This document shows positions 1-11,900 of a stretch of 64,000 nt of DNA, piece by piece. Origin of the DNA: Acestrorhynchus altus (lineage: Eukaryota; Chordata; Actinopteri; Characiformes; Acestrorhynchidae); NCBI GenBank assembly GCA_034509495.1, contig CM067521.1, positions 16,775,704-16,839,703 of the forward strand, given 5' to 3'. Below the pieces are notes generated by a model that ran no database searches, was not told the DNA's origin, and saw only the letters and a program-made list of their open reading frames with translations. Both the position numbers and the translations under genes were made by a program. The first letter of the stretch is position 1, and each line of letters opens with the position of its first letter.

Positions 1-3000
1 AGTCAGTAAACACAGCTTCAAGGAAAGCCGTGCAGGAGCATCAGGCTCAGTTCTCCAGCGCCTGCCGTATTCTACAACAGGTAAACAGCTGTTTGATACA
101 GGCTGATGCCCATTCACAATGTTTTTGTAACACTGTTCTGTTGTATGGTAGCTGTCACCTTAGAAGGATAAGGGCTAGTACATGGTTTCTCCTATGGATT
201 ACTGATGCATGTCACTCGTCTGACAGTTCAGCATTTGCAGATGTATATAGTATAATTTAGGTCATCTTATAAATTAGACATCAAAACCCTCTTCTGTGAA
301 CAGCTGCTATTGTACAAACTGTTCTCACTGGCAGTATTTACATTCAGGTGAGAAATAATGGGAGAATGCACATGAGTAAACATTTCTGTAAATGTACCAG
401 GTGGTTTAAAATGTATCAAATATTGTGAAGGCAGTGTCATGGATCAAATTGTATAGCATACAAAACTGAGTCTCCGTTCTCTGATGTAAATAATAGTGAT
501 AATGATGTGATTTTGCCTGAATGATGCATCCCTTGAACAAGCAACATTTTGAAGACAATCCTAAAACACCATGTAAATGTTTTGTTTATGCAATACCATG
601 GCACCACACCAGCTCATTGTCACTGTTGCATTTTCGCATTCACCAACACGATGTTTGCACCTAAAATATCTCCAGATAAATATATTGAAGATTATATGTG
701 TATCACTGTTTACATAATAGGTAGGATAGGTAACACATTTTTGTTTGTAATTAAATTCAAAAGATGAAATGGCATATATATTTCATTTCTTGTATTTAAA
801 ATAACATTTTAGTTTAATTTCTGTTTAAAGATTATACTGTTTGATTAGTAACATTCTTTATAAATTTGAAATGAAATATTTAATATAATCTGAGATTCTG
901 GATTTCTGATTGTCAAATATGATTTCAATTTTTTTGAAATTTCAGATGATTTATTTTTTCGAATGCAATCCTGACTGAAAATTCCAATTACATTTTTTTA
1001 GATGTGCCAGTAATTCTGTTTGCAAGTCTACCAGTAATGTACTGTTTTTTAAATGGCATCACAATTGAGCCTGCAACAAAAAAGACCATTTGTTTATTTG
1101 TTGCTTCTCATTTTATTGTCCAACATTGTTAGTGAAATAACATGCTGGCTAGTGGCCTCGTCTAACATTAGTAGCATGGCTTTTGCACACTGGCTACCAT
1201 CCTTATTCAACATCACTACTGCAGCATTAGTATGCTGACTGTGGGTCTGGTCTTTTATGGCTGTTATTTTTAAGATGGACCCCATCCACTCTGATGTCCC
1301 CTCATTTGACTTAAACCTATTGCTAACGTTAAGCTTTTTAAAGGGCAAAAAAATCAAAAGAACATGCTACCAGCTACCAGCTAAAGATTTTCAGTAATTT
1401 CACTGGTGTTGCTCTTTAAAGTTGTTTCACTAAACTACAGTCTGTGTTGTTGCTTGTCTTATATGTACTGAACTGTGGTGTCAGGAATAGTGTTAGGGCT
1501 CTCATGCCTCCTGAAAAATCGAGAAAACTTGGAAATTTACAAAAGTTCTGGAAACACCAGTGAGATCTTGGAAAAAGTTGTCATATATCGTAAGTCATAT
1601 TTTATTTACTGATGCTTTATTTAGCATGCATCTGCCTCACACATGTTGGCAGACTGTCTTTGTTAATTGCCAGTTGTTCAACTTCCCTGGAAAATGCCTG
1701 GAAAATGTTTGAGTGGGAGTTTAGATCCCTGGATTGTCTGGTTCCTTAAGAACAGCTGCTAGTAATTAATTATAGTGACCCTCCTCTTTGCTGCTTGGAA
1801 AGAAAGTCTTTCTGAAGACATATGATATACTGGACAAACAGGTTAGAGATCGCCTGTTGTTTATCAGTGAATGAGCTAATATACAGCTTCATCTGATTTA
1901 TGACCTTCTAACATGTGTTTGTGGTGCTGAGCTCTGTGAGATGGAGGGGTTTTTAATTTTCCACACAAGTGTTTTCCCCTGTCCAGGCCCTTCTTGTGGC
2001 TTCACTCCAGGCTCATTGCATTTGTGTACGGAGTCTTGCTTGGTCTCACATTGCTTTCCTCCACTGGCCCAATCAGACTTTAATGGAAAGATCATCTGCA
2101 GGTCAATACCCTCATTAGCTCTATCTTGGGAGAACATTTGTGAAGCAGAGATAATGGGCTTACATTACTGTAATGTTCATTTCTGTTATTAAGATTGATT
2201 GCTTTGCGCTTTTTAGTTAAAGCAAATGGAGAAAGAGTCAGAGTGACCATTGTTTATTTTGGAGCTCTGGAAATGGAATACAAATCCATCATGTTTTTGA
2301 CTTCACATTACACTGTGTTCAAACGTTTGTAGACACCTGCTCATTGAGGGTCTCTTTTTAAATCTGCTGGGGTATTAACAGTGAATTACTCTTGAATTAT
2401 GAACTATGTTGATATTAGAGTTATGGTGTTGGAATTTGATTACAGAGCCTCAGTTAGGTTAAGAACTGATGTTGGAAAAATAGCTCTGTTCCTCTGAAAG
2501 GTACTAGATGGAGCTCCAGCCAGACAACACATTTCCAGTGCTCCACAGCTCAATGATGAAAGGATTTAGAGTCCTGTAGTGGGATGACCATTGGGCTTCA
2601 TGTCTTTAGACTATTGTGCTGCTGCTCCAGTCTTGCTTTACTCTATGGATTGTACACTCAAAAATAGTTGCATCTAGGAGGAATCAACTGACAGGAATGA
2701 AACTTGGTGGGAAGTTTTGTTAACCTAATACTAATGATTTGAGTTTTACACTGAACCACGCATTTGTGACCTAAGGACAAGCTGTATCGTTGTACCTGAC
2801 TACGGATGTCCATGTGAGCATACTTTCCATTCTGACTCGTGTAGATGTGTTGGTAGCATCCTTTGCAAAGTAAGTATGTATCAGAGAAGAGGTGACAAGA
2901 AATTCAAACAGAGTAGTTAATGAAGAGTTGCATCGAGGAACTGGGATGGTCTTATCAACATTCATGCCAGACTGGTGGTGTAGATACCATGAAAGAATTA

Positions 3001-3885
3001 ATGAAGTTACATTTATATAGTGGCTTTCTAGATACCCAAGGATGCATTTTAATCAGCACTTTTCACAATCACACTCAACACACACTGGGAAGAAGCAGCA
3101 GCCAATTGCACACAGTCTTTTCTCTGCTGGAAACAACCTGATATCCATGTTTTTGGAATGTGGGAGGAAACTGGATCCCCCAGAGGAAACCCACACAGAC
3201 ACAGGGACAAAACGCAACCCAGATAGGAGGTGAGGCCTTGAATGCAAGACCCTATTGTTGGGAGGTTAACATGCTAACCATCAAAACATTGTGGCGCTCA
3301 CACTGATGGTGGCATTTGATTGAAGAAGGAATTCATGAAACGACATGAATGATTTGGAAAACCTTGACCAAGGGTGGTGAACTCCCCGGAACCTGCACAG
3401 TTTTGTTCTTTTGCTCATATACTGTACTGATGCCTGCATATCTGAATCAACTCACCTGTTGATGAGATTTCCTTCTAGGTGCAAGTATTTTTTGACAGTG
3501 ACTGTATGTGTGTCTGTAATTGAATGTTCTCTTACACTATCAAGAGCCACTTCCATGGATTAAGGCAGGAAACTGTAAATTTAATATCAGGCCCAAATGA
3601 TATATTGTAGGTATTGTAGTGTTTATTTAGGAAAGCATGGACACATGTGACTGATTTGACAGTAAGTTATCTGAAGAAACAGGAGAAATTGACCATACCA
3701 TAAGTGTGACCATACCAACAATGTATGTGTTTATTCTTCAGAGGCAGAGCATCGAGCTGATCCCTGTCACTCGCGTCCATTACACCTGGAAGGAGAAGAC
3801 CTACATCTACTTTGTGTATGGAGCTGAGCACAAGATCTTCACCAAGGAGTACCCTGCCAAGTGTCTGTGTTGCACCATTTCTTAA
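1..3885 (+). CDS. ssuh2: SSUH2-like protein, copy A (3' end only, 2 exons)
   Basis: Two coding exons: 1-80 (continues upstream of the window) and 3742-3885 with stop TAA. The first ends ...CRILQQ at a gtaaac donor; the second opens RQSIELIPVT after ttcttcag. The same junction (RILQQ then RQTIEL) occurs in the complete paralog at 5987-19049, which identifies this as its tandem sister. About 73 C-terminal residues are visible. The family (SSUH2, homolog of worm ssu-2) is poorly understood; human SSUH2 has been linked to tooth and dentin development. The protein ends C-C-T-I-S, so its last four residues (CTIS) form a CaaX box of the type expected for farnesylation; that is inference. The intervening intron (81-3741) holds two repeat fragments and otherwise nothing recognised. 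The upstream exons, including the zinc-knuckle region, lie outside the window. Confidence 0.88.
2308..2600. mobile_element. Short inverted-repeat DNA element (MITE), degraded copy
   Basis: Begins TACACTGTGTTCAAACG and runs into ...AGACACCTGCTC, the typical left end of an abundant fish MITE family whose other copies here start near 8310, 24985 and 26269. Internal words shared with those copies include the 'gagctccagccagacaacac' and 'cacagctcaatg' segments. The right end is too decayed to place. Non-coding. Confidence 0.5.
3015..3300. repeat. Degenerate interspersed repeat (SINE/LINE tail type)
   Basis: Contains the words 'ctttctagatacccaagg', 'gtgggaggaaactgga', 'aacccacacagacac' and 'gggaggttaacatgctaacc', which recur across fish genomes as the 3' part of a widespread retroposon. 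I recognise the wording but cannot assign a named family. Located in the last intron of ssuh2 copy A. Confidence 0.45.
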
Positions 3886-3923
3886 GCCTTTTATATCAGC
3901 ACCGTTCTTGCTTGGGCTGCGTA

Positions 3924-3929
3924 ATTAAA
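3924..3929 (+). promoter_or_regulatory. Probable polyadenylation signal of ssuh2 copy A
   Basis: ATTAAA, the commonest variant of AATAAA, lies 39 bases after the copy A stop codon. Position and sequence fit; a GT-rich downstream element was not clearly identified. Confidence 0.4.
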
Positions 3930-4274
3930 CACTTATTCATTATGGTTTCTGCTGATGTAAACAGTGAAAATAGTCAAAGGCACAGTGTTTATTAGTGTCA
4001 GTCTGTTTCATTTCTATAAAATTTAGCAGTATAAGCTAAACACCAGTACAGAACTGCTGCTCTTGGCGATCGGAAGTGGTTAGTGGTATTTAGTGACATT
4101 TACTCAGTAATACATTTACATAAAATGTACTTTTTAAAATTAAACATTTTCTTTGAGTTCTTTCCTGTGTCTTTTAAACATTTTACTTGGTCTTTAACTT
4201 CATATATGAGTGGATGGAAATATGTATTTTTAGAAATGCATCAATAAGGGGATTATTAGCCTATACTGAATCCA

Positions 4275-4489
4275 GTACACTACCAGTCAAAAATTTGAAC
4301 ACACTTGACTGAACTATCAGCTATTTTTTAAAAATAATTACTTATAATTATTATCCAGTTATAATACTAGAGGAAAGTTGCCTATTGCATATATTTTAAT
4401 TACAAATTTTTTTTTTGGTTTATTCAGTACTAGACAATCACATTGTTAAGGTAGAAGAGTGCAGGTGTGTCCAAACGTTTGACTGTATA
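4275..4489. mobile_element. Non-autonomous Tc1-like element with terminal inverted repeats
   Basis: The left end reads ...ccagtcaaaaatttgaacac and the right end ...gtgtccaaacgtttgactg; reversed and complemented, these match over roughly 28 bases with a few mismatches. Each end abuts a TA, as expected for Tc1/mariner target sites. The interior (about 160 bp, AT-rich) has no open frame. Lies in the spacer between the two ssuh2 genes. Confidence 0.7.
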
Positions 4490-5425
4490 TTTGATACTGT
4501 ATGTCTTCTGGTGCCGACACATAATCATTTATAAAATATTCAAATTAAAGATTAACATTTTATTTTGGCATTATATGTGCAGCAAATGAATTAAATGAAT
4601 TAAAAAAAATAATAATAAAGCTAGTGCAATACACTAGCTTCACCAAAACATCCTAATCTTCTGTCAATGAATTTATCGAATATGGTAATTTTTTGTTTAT
4701 CTTAAATGTCTGTACTGTTTTCATAGGTCACATTAGATGTTTACCGTTTTATATTAGACCAAAGTTACTCAATACTTAAGTAGTTGAGCTGGTTTTATAT
4801 CTTGTATGTTATGAGATTTCTTTATATCCCCACAAAGTTGTCATATTCAAGAGTAATCATGACTGTTACCATCATGTTATTAACTATGTCATAAGAATAA
4901 ACCTGACTATACAGTGTATTAATCAATGAGTATTGTGGTAATTGTGAATTAATTATATTAGGATGCATACAAACTGTGTTAATACCAAGCGTAATGGTGC
5001 AGCCTGAAGGAAGTGTCGGATTGCATTTCTGTTCTAAAGGAGGATAAAGGTGTCCAGGAACAATAAATTATTAGAAGTTAAGTTGCACAGGTTCATAATG
5101 GTGTCCTGTGGTAATCCACCCCATGCAGATTGAATATTCTCACTTATTAATGTTGATAGCATGTCCAAGAGCATCCTACACATTTTCAGCTGAAAAATCC
5201 ATGCCATGGCTGGAGGCCTTTGAGAAGAAAGCTTAAACGAAACCTTTATACCTGTACAGAGCTTAAAGGATATCTGCTGCTTTCTGACACCCAGCTTACT
5301 TTTCATGGACACTATGATGATCACTTTTTATTTTTAGAGGTATAGGAAGTCATTTTTCCCAAGATTGCAAAATTTTAAACAATTGTAAATAAGCATTCTG
5401 TATATGCACAGCCAATGTTTTGCAT

Positions 5426-5738
5426 GCCATAACATTAAAACCACTTGCCTAGTATTATGTACGGCTAACAGATCTGATGCAACAAGCCATGGACTCCATG
5501 GACAAAGCCAACATCAATTTTTTCAGCAATCGATACTGCAGTGGTTCTGTAGGATCGGACCAGATGGGCTAGCTGCCACTCCTCGAGCACATCACAATTA
5601 GGCTGCTGTCAGAGGGTCTCAGATACTAAAGCTTGGCCCACAATACAACTTTGAGACCTGACTTCTTCCACAGCCTTTGGAACCAGATCACCTGTTTAAC
5701 TCATTTGACTTCACTTTGTGTGGTTTTAATGTTATGGC
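5426..5738. mobile_element. Non-autonomous DNA transposon with 19-bp perfect terminal inverted repeats
   Basis: The left terminus 'gccataacattaaaaccac' (5426-5444) is exactly inverted at 5720-5738. The ~313-bp interior contains short pieces resembling a Tc1/mariner transposon common in fish ('ggatcggaccagatgggcta', 'catcacaatt') but no intact transposase, so this is an internal-deletion derivative. It sits about 110 bp upstream of the GC box of ssuh2 copy B and could have brought sequence into that promoter. Confidence 0.75.
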
Positions 5739-5849
5739 TGAATCAGTAATTTTATTAATCACACCAAATATTTAATAATTACACCAAATGTTTTCTTATG
5801 TAATTATGGATGAAGTATGTGGGAGGGGGCTGATTGATTGAGTTGTCCA

Positions 5850-5986
5850 GTCGTTTAGCCCCGCCCACACACCACAATCTCAGCCTCTACGTGGGCGTGG
5901 CTTGTTCTGGGGCTCTTCCACGTTGTTTGTGTGGTATCTGGGCTGGTGGGCTTCAAGCAGCGAATCTGAACAGGACTTCAGCAGAC
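5850..5986 (+). promoter_or_regulatory. Probable promoter and 5' UTR of ssuh2 copy B
   Basis: Short GC-rich island in AT-rich DNA. It has a GC box, ccccgccc, at 5859-5866 and a gtgggcgtggc element near 5891. No clear TATA box. The stretch up to the ATG at 5987 is read as 5' UTR; the transcription start is not visible. Confidence 0.45.
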
Positions 5987-8900
5987 ATGGAGGACGAGGA
6001 GAACGGTAAGCTCTTGTCATCTTCTCTGATTCACCATTAACAACATCTTTAACCAGGTTACAGCAAGAACGTGACTGAGATGGAAACTTAGTCCAGTCTG
6101 GACCACAGGAGGTGTTTTACTGGATTTCAGAGGGTTGCAAGGAGATGATCGAGTTGATCTCAGTAAACTAGCTGATGTTCAAGTGTTAGTGAACATCTCC
6201 TCAACCACCATTTCTTCTTAAGATGTAGTTTGTCCCATTGTTCTGCAGTAACAGCCTTTTGAGAAGGCTTTACACTTCATGGAACATTGCTGTTAGTGAT
6301 TCTATTGCATCCAGCCTCAAGAGTTTAGGTGAGGTCAGGTACTGATGTTGGATGACGTTCTTGAGCAACCTCAGTTCATCCCAGATGTATTGGATGTAGC
6401 TCCAACCAATACTAATGCACTGATTAGAAGTGGTGTCTGAATACATTTGGACACATAGTGTAAGTCTTTATGGTTCCCCTCCCTGAAGTAATGTCACTTA
6501 GACTGTCTACCAGTCTCTGACATAGATTTTCCCACTCCTCCATGCAGAATTCTTTCAGCGGTGTGATGACTCTTACATTTCTGCGATGGAGTGCTGTTAG
6601 CAAAGCAGCCCCGAACCATGACACTTCCACCCCCATGCTTCACAGTTGATATGAATCATTCTACTCCAATGCTTGGTTTGGTTTGTGCCAAGCATGCCTT
6701 CTGTTTCTGTGCTCAAATAATTCAGCTTTCCAAAGCATCTGTCCAAAGCAAAGTGTTCCAGACGTCCTACTGTTTCCTGACAGACTTAAATCTTGACCTC
6801 AGGTTTTTTGACAGCAAGGGTTTCCTCTTTGCACACCTTCCATGAAAATCAAACTTATTTGGTATCTTTCTGATAGTAGATGCTGCACTTTGACATCAAC
6901 AGTGGCAAGATCTACTGTACCTGTAGGTCCCATGATGATATTTTCAGATTGTTGGAGACTTCTTTGCACATCTTGTGATCTGCTCTTGGGCTGAACTTGC
7001 TAGAACGTTCTGACCTGGACATGTTGGCAGTGGTTTTAAATGTTTTCCTGTTGTAAATTATTTTACATACAGCGAATTGGCTGATTTTGAATTGTTTTCA
7101 TATCTCCTTAAACCCCAGACTCATCTGCATCTACAACCATCTTTCTGGCCTACAGAGGATTTTGCCATGGTGATACCAATTACTTCAATGATGAAGAGCA
7201 GACCAAACTAATGTCTGAGGTTTAAATAAGCCAGCCTTCTCCAAGATCATTTGCAGCTGATGTGCTGCACCTGCTTATAATTTGAGGCATTTTAAGTAGT
7301 AATAAATGTTGGGGTGTCTTAATGTTTTGGATTTTTAATAAGTATGTTTTACACATTATTTGTAGAAGATATTTCTATGTGCTTAGTTATATTACTTTCA
7401 CCATTCACTATATTTAAAATGAAGATCAGATGTCCATATGATTACATACATTAAAAAGACAAACATTAATTATGAACTAATTTTTATTCTACACTCTATA
7501 CATAATTGTACTGATGATGGAGGACCAAATCGCCAAAAAAGCACAACAAAAATCCCACTAGATGACAGTTTCTATTGAAAAATCTGGCCAGTTGAGTAAT
7601 ATTACACAAATACACTTCCAGTATGTTACGATTCTGTTATGAAGGCCAAACACAGATGAACTCTTAATATTGCACTATATAAAATGTATGGAGTTTCACG
7701 AATACTGAACAGTCTGACAGTCTGTGTATGGCTCTTTTGATCTCTTCATTCATTCATTCATTCATTCATTCATTCATTCATTCATTTAGGCAGAAGGTGA
7801 GTGCAGGAGTCGAGATCACAGACAGAATCCTAATTTGACAACAAATGATCTAAAGCCTCCAGATCTTATAAACTTGCTGACACAGAAGGTGCACTGAAAA
7901 AATCGTCAAACTAAATGATACATTTTACACCTATCCTACATGTAGTTTATCAGCCAAGACAAATTTGATATCAGGATTTTGATGCTTAACATATGAGGCT
8001 TCTAACGGCAACCAACTGTAGATGTCAATAGTGCAGTATGAATTACTGTATCTTCAGTGGCTTTTGTTCATTTTTGGTGGGTTTTGTTAATTTTTGCTGG
8101 GTTCTGTTCATTTGTCTGGGTTTTGTTCATTTTTGGTGGGTTCTGTTCATTTTTGGTGGGTTCTGTTCATTTTTGGTGGGTTTTGTTCATTTCTGCTGTT
8201 TTTTTTTTTCATTTCTGGTGGTTCACTGATCCCAGCAGACTTGACTTTACTCTAATTGAGCCCTAAATCACATTGACAGGTTTGCTCAACCTTAATGAAG
8301 ACCTGGATATACAATATGTCCAAATGTCTGGGGACATCTCTTCTACTGAATGTGCAAATGCACACACAGCTTGTCCAATTGGACTCTATAGAGCAGATAA
8401 ACATGGACCTATTGACACCGTGCTTAATGTTAGACATGGGCGTGAGGAGTATAAAGCTCAGTGCTCCATCATTGAGCTGAGGAGCAGTGGAACTGTGTTA
8501 TCTGAAATGATGGTGCTCTATACAATTTGTTTGGAATGAGTTGGGGAGTTGGGGACGTGGTGGGGTGCTGATCATCCAACAAGGCCTCAGCTCCACCTCT
8601 GCCCCATTTGTGCCCTTACATACACACTGTTACTTAGTGTAAATCTCAATGTTTAAATATAGTACATAAACACAAAGGACTTCATGGTGCCCTTGTTTTT
8701 ACACTTTGTATTTTCATATATCGTATCGTGTATCTCCATTCAGCACAAATATATACCGGGATATATTTTTGGACATATCGCACAGCCCTAGTCTAACCCA
8801 GAATTTCTGAGGTTCCTCAGGGAATAAAATAAATTGTTTAGCCCTAAAGCAGCCCTTTGACTTTTTGACCAATTTTATAGACCACAGTTTATCTTGTGAC

Positions 8901-11900
8901 ATTCCTGCATGGCAAAGATCTTCCATAATAGGGGGGCACGTGATCTTGCACAAACTTTAAGCATAAGAGAATTACACCGGGGCAATATTCTTTGCTACGG
9001 TTGGTTCTGAAGAAGGGATTTCTCAAGACAAATACCAACCGACATGCTACATAAATTACATTCCTACTGTTTATGAAGAACTTAACTCCAACTGCTTCTA
9101 GCCTTCATCACTTCCTTGTGTAAATAAGAGACTTACAGTGTTTACAAGTCTGACTTTGTTCTGTACTGATAATTTATAATGAATGATACTTTGAAGACAT
9201 TCCCAAATCATGGAAATATATATAACATAAAGCAGCATACACAGAGCACATACACCACTGGAACAGGCTGAAAACGTCAGGTAGAAAGGTGTGATTTAGC
9301 AAACAGAGATTTGATTTATATTATAGAGGACCAAGCTCAGCTCACTATCACAGTCCCTTTTGGCTTGGAATTATGTTTGGGGTAGTCAAGCCAAATTCCA
9401 TTACTGTCCCTAGGCATTCATTGGTATTACAGGACATAATTCTAGAAAATTTATACTGCATTTATACAACTATAGTCACATGGAAAGAACACATCTAGGA
9501 AGGATATCACTCTGTTGTATAAAGGACAGCATCTGTCTTGGAAAGGTGAACTGCTTCAATACCAGTTTTTGGTGTCTTAAGATTAACATTCTGAAAACAT
9601 TGCTTAAGTAAGCTAATCACTGTTTTAAATGAAGCTATTTTGCCCTATGGCTCCTTTAATCACTGTAATCAGTCATAATTTTCTACATTAATTTATGTCT
9701 GCAAATGCCAAAATAGATGTGTTGAGTTATTATTGCTTTGCAGTAGTAAAACGGGTGAATTTTCTTTTAAGTGCATTTAATATTGGTGTTAATAGATTAA
9801 AAACATTAAATCCAAGTTAAAATTTTGGAATTGGTCCTTGTGAAGGAAATTAAACAAATAAATGTATACTGTGGTATGCATGACATAGTGGTGACTTTTA
9901 TTATTATAATTATTTTATAATATCTTGATACATTGATGAATTAGAATCTCTTTAATTTGAGAAGTATAGGAGTAAGAGAGTAAGAGTTACCCTTTATTCC
10001 ATTTTTCAGCTTAAGTAAAATGTAATCTTCCTTCCTCTGAACAGTAGTACCATCTTGCCATCCACCTGCTTATGTTTACATCTCTAAATTAAACTACTAA
10101 TATGTCAGGTTCTGTAAAAGGAGTGTATTATGTTAGGACGTTGGGCCAAATTGGGTGAAATGCATTAATATGTAAAAGAATGGACAGATAAATTGCATGC
10201 ATTAATATGTTAAAGTTGACAGCATTCATATTTACATTAGTTTGATTTTTCATTTAATTACACTCATTAACCAGATTGGTAGAATTGCTGCCAGACTCAG
10301 CGTGCACTTATGTCTCAGATATGTAAATGATTTCAGGGTTGATCTGATTAGACAGTAGGTTTTAGCACAAGAAGGCATAAATTGCTCCCCCCCACTACCC
10401 AATAAAAAGGATAAAAAGGCTCTCAGAGGCTGCTTTTGGGTAGTGCACCTCTTGGTGAATGATCACTGACTGCACGGGAGCAGTCGTGGTGGTTAGGGAA
10501 CCGTCCTTGTGACTGGAAGGTCGCTGGTTTGAACTGGCAGGACATGACTGAAATGTCCTTGAGCATAGCACTGAACTCCCCAGCTGCTCCTCAGGCGCTG
10601 AGGATAGGGCTGCCCAGTGCTCCGGGCATGTGTGCTCACTGCCCCCTGGTGTGTGAATTCACTAGTGTGTATGTGTGTATCACTGTGTGTGGATGGGTTA
10701 AGTTGCGAGGTCTAATTCCCAGTGCATAACACAGTGGGTCAAATGAGTATAATTACTTAGAAGACATTTGAAGACATTTTGCTCAGCTAACAGACTTTGA
10801 GAGATGGTACATCATCGGACTGAGAGAAGGAGGATGGTCAGTTTGAAAAACTGCTCGCCATCTAGGGCATTCTGAAACAGCCAGCAACTTAGTTTCCAGT
10901 GGTGTAGTGAAAGAGAAACTTGGAGTGCTACAACCAGGAACTGTATCATCTTTAGTGACAAATCCAGGCTCTGTTTGGATTCTGGTTCCAAACAGTCTCT
11001 GCAAAATCCCATGTAATCTTTCGGCCCTTCCAGTTTACACTGGTATAAATTATTTGGTTAATTTTAGATTGACCTTTTAACTGTACGTTCAAATCCTTCA
11101 GTCCACAGTTGTAATGCTTTCGACAGACATAGAGACCAGAATGTGGGCTGTAACAAAGGCCTACTTTCGTAAATGAACAGTCTATCTCCTTTGTGTGTTG
11201 GATAGCCAGTGTGAATGTCTGCTGTGTGTCCTCATGTGCTATTTCTACTGACTGTTTAAGCTGTTATTCACTTAGACTCGTTTTAGAAACACCACATATC
11301 GGAAAGCTGGTGTGCTTCAAAATCTCACCATGCCCTGTGCTGACTGGCAGTGTGCCAGGAAAGATGATACTCAAAAGATTTCAAGTGAGAAGTCCTGCTT
11401 CATTGTACCTTTTCAGTTTCGGGCCTTATGATTAGTTGCTGCTGCTGTTGCTTTGCGTGTCATTGCTGCAGTGTGTTGGGTAATAGATTGTATCGAATAA
11501 GTGCTTGTTCTCAGAGGTCCACGTTTATGTGTTATTTCATCCATTGTTAAGGTGTAGTGCCACACAGTCTGCACAAATAAGACTCAACTGAGATGAATTG
11601 GTCCCTGGGTAGCATGTGTTCCCGATACAATATTCCTTACATATAGAATACTGTAAAGTACTAAAAGTGGAATTCCACCCATTTTTAAGACTTGTGTATG
11701 ATCCTTTGATTGAGGTGTAAACAGTTATTTGGAGTGGGGACTTTGACAAGAGCAATAGTGAACAGTCTTCTGAGATTTATATGTAACGTTAATGGCAAAA
11801 CACGGGGACATTAGAAATAATAGGATGCTTTGGGGACTATAGCACTCATGTTTACATTTACACCTTGAGGGAATCATTTCATTTCTTTTTACTTGAATCA

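Noticed and set aside
8038..8266. Open frames rich in Phe/Trp/Gly repeats as a small repeat protein
   Set aside because: They are readings of the 20-bp minisatellite in several frames at once; the period is not a multiple of three.
10486..10535. tRNA gene from A-box and B-box-like sequences
   Set aside because: No complete cloverleaf, and the flanks are a SINE body; this is a tRNA-derived retroposon.
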